DNA from: Aureispira sp. CCB-QB1
GTDB lineage: Bacteria > Bacteroidota > Bacteroidia > Chitinophagales > Saprospiraceae
Direction of reading: 5' to 3'
NCBI RefSeq assembly: GCF_000724545.1
Contig: NZ_JHBV01000030.1
Coordinates: forward strand, 186,001-250,000
DNA: 64,000 bases
This document shows positions 63,149-64,000 of the stretch, in pieces. The position numbers and the translations under genes are program-made. The notes beneath the pieces are model-generated. The model ran no database searches. It was not told where the DNA came from and saw only the letters and a program-made list of their open reading frames with translations. Position 1 is the first letter of the stretch. Each line of letters starts with the position of its first letter.

Positions 63149-64000
63149 ATGAACAAAAAATCAATTGTTATTATTACAAGCCTTTTATTCTTAGTTATTG
63201 GGTTTATTCTCAATAGTTTTCTTATCCAAGCTAGCAGCCTTTATAAAACAACTAAAGAAGAATTGGCAGATACGTTGAGTTATAAAAATCGTTTTTTGGA
63301 TGGAGAGGAATGGGTGCCAATAGAAAATGATTCTATTTCTAATGGATTCGATTATAAAGACAAAACAATTGATGTTGATTTGTTTTTTGGCAGTTCTTCC
63401 GTACAAAAAAAGCAACAAAGCATTTTGTTAGAAAACATTCAACAGGCAGAAAATGACATCCAACGAAAAACGTATTACATTTTGGGTTGGATTTGTTGTT
63501 ATCTATTGGTATTGCTAGTTTTACAATTTCTCTACCAACCTCCGTCCATCCTCTTAATTGGACTTATTAGTTTATCTATAATCTGTTTACATGCAGGGTT
63601 ATTTACACCTATGTTGGAAATTGCAGCAATAGAAAGAAATTTAAACCTAGGGGATATTCCTGTAGAAAAAGAGGTTTTTGGAATAAAGATTGACTTAACA
63701 GTCCATAAAAAATTTGAAGGAGATATTTATTTTTATTATCAAAGTAAGTCCATTGCTCAGCTTATTCAACTGCTTTTCCAACAAGGCAATCTTTTAGTTG
63801 CCTTTAGCATCTTGTTGTTTAGTGTTGTTTTTCCTCTTGTAAAAACATTATTAATGATTGGATTTGTTTTTAGACCTCAAATTGCGAATCAAAAATGGTT
63901 TAAGAATTTTGTTCTCAACCTTAGTAAATGGTCTATGGCAGATGTATTTGTCGTTGCAATTTTTTTAGGCTTTTTAGCGTTTAAAAATCTACAAGTAGGG
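63149..64000 (+). CDS. PqiA-like membrane protein, 3' partial
   Basis: An ATG frame of 284 codons open to the window end. The first hydrophobic segment is at residues 5-25 (SIVIITSLLFLVIGFILNS), followed by an extracytoplasmic stretch, then further segments near 113-155 and 235-280. The end, FSVVFPLVKTLLM then NLSKWSMADVFVVAIFLG, matches the paraquat-inducible protein A family, in which K-W-S-M-x-D-V-F-V-V is the hallmark. PqiA proteins act with MCE proteins in lipid transport or stress response in other phyla; the role here is unknown. The start follows the 185-bp repeat by 58 bp. Confidence 0.82.
   Translation, partial: MNKKSIVIITSLLFLVIGFILNSFLIQASSLYKTTKEELADTLSYKNRFLDGEEWVPIENDSISNGFDYKDKTIDVDLFFGSSSVQKKQQSILLENIQQAENDIQRKTYYILGWICCYLLVLLVLQFLYQPPSILLIGLISLSIICLHAGLFTPMLEIAAIERNLNLGDIPVEKEVFGIKIDLTVHKKFEGDIYFYYQSKSIAQLIQLLFQQGNLLVAFSILLFSVVFPLVKTLLMIGFVFRPQIANQKWFKNFVLNLSKWSMADVFVVAIFLGFLAFKNLQVG

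Overview
The window is AT-rich chromosomal DNA from a member of the Bacteroidota. Several things point there: substrates with C-terminal type IX secretion (T9SS) sorting domains, a PorE-like OmpA/PD40 lipoprotein, DUF3109 and DUF937 proteins, a 30-residue AURKAIP1/COX24-type basic protein near HU and RNase G, few Shine-Dalgarno sites, and -7 promoter elements of the form TAnnTTTG. Caspase-like, DUF7477-like and long leucine-rich-repeat proteins suggest the Saprospiria (Aureispira-like). That placement is inference. No rRNA, tRNA, CRISPR array, prophage or intact insertion sequence was seen.

Layout. 1-9.4 kb: the 3' part of a TamB-like gene, an FMN-binding protein, an AI-2E family permease, clpS, a small lipoprotein, an orphan family 5 substrate-binding lipoprotein and a TIGR01777 epimerase. 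9.4-16.2 kb: an M19 dipeptidase-like protein with a changed metal ligand, two paralogous glucosaminidase/LysM wall hydrolases and an O-methyltransferase. 16.8-20.6 kb: a secreted DUF7477-TPR-caspase protein followed by a secreted papain-like peptidase. 20.8-24 kb: DUF1622 and VanZ membrane proteins, a small lipoprotein and a haem/copper-monooxygenase-like T9SS cargo. 24.2-29.6 kb: pfkA, divergent hmp and a Crp/Fnr regulator, cysQ and a DEAD-box helicase. 29.8-38.6 kb: a secreted unknown, an MscS channel, a parvulin chaperone, a lipoprotein-DUF3109 pair and a large LRR protein with a BRCT-like insert. 38.7-46.7 kb, all on the minus strand: rng, the AURKAIP1/COX24 ORF, a TPR protein, HU, a PAP2 phosphatase, pgsA, rnhB, DinB and ruvB. 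46.7-48 kb: a hairpin-rich probable ncRNA and one copy of a 185-bp repeat. 48-56 kb: a TlpA-like thioredoxin lipoprotein, a MATE exporter, an Lrp regulator, a BadF-type sugar kinase, a CtpA protease and a T9SS cargo. 55.9-64 kb: a DUF58-PaiB-PorE cluster, a glutamate-cysteine ligase-like/CBS fusion, a DUF937 protein, the second, inverted copy of the 185-bp repeat, and a PqiA-like gene cut by the window end.

Most of the window is ordinary chromosome. The strongest second-look items are: (i) two perfect TGAT-N4-ATCA dyads in the hmp/Crp-Fnr divergent promoter; (ii) a 185-bp element present twice in inverted orientation with one mismatch, plus smaller intergenic palindromes sharing its core; (iii) the caspase/papain pair; (iv) a structured minus-strand RNA with a strong terminator; (v) the cytochrome-copper monooxygenase-T9SS fusion; and (vi) a lipoprotein that matches the N-terminal half of the TlpA-like protein without its thioredoxin domain.
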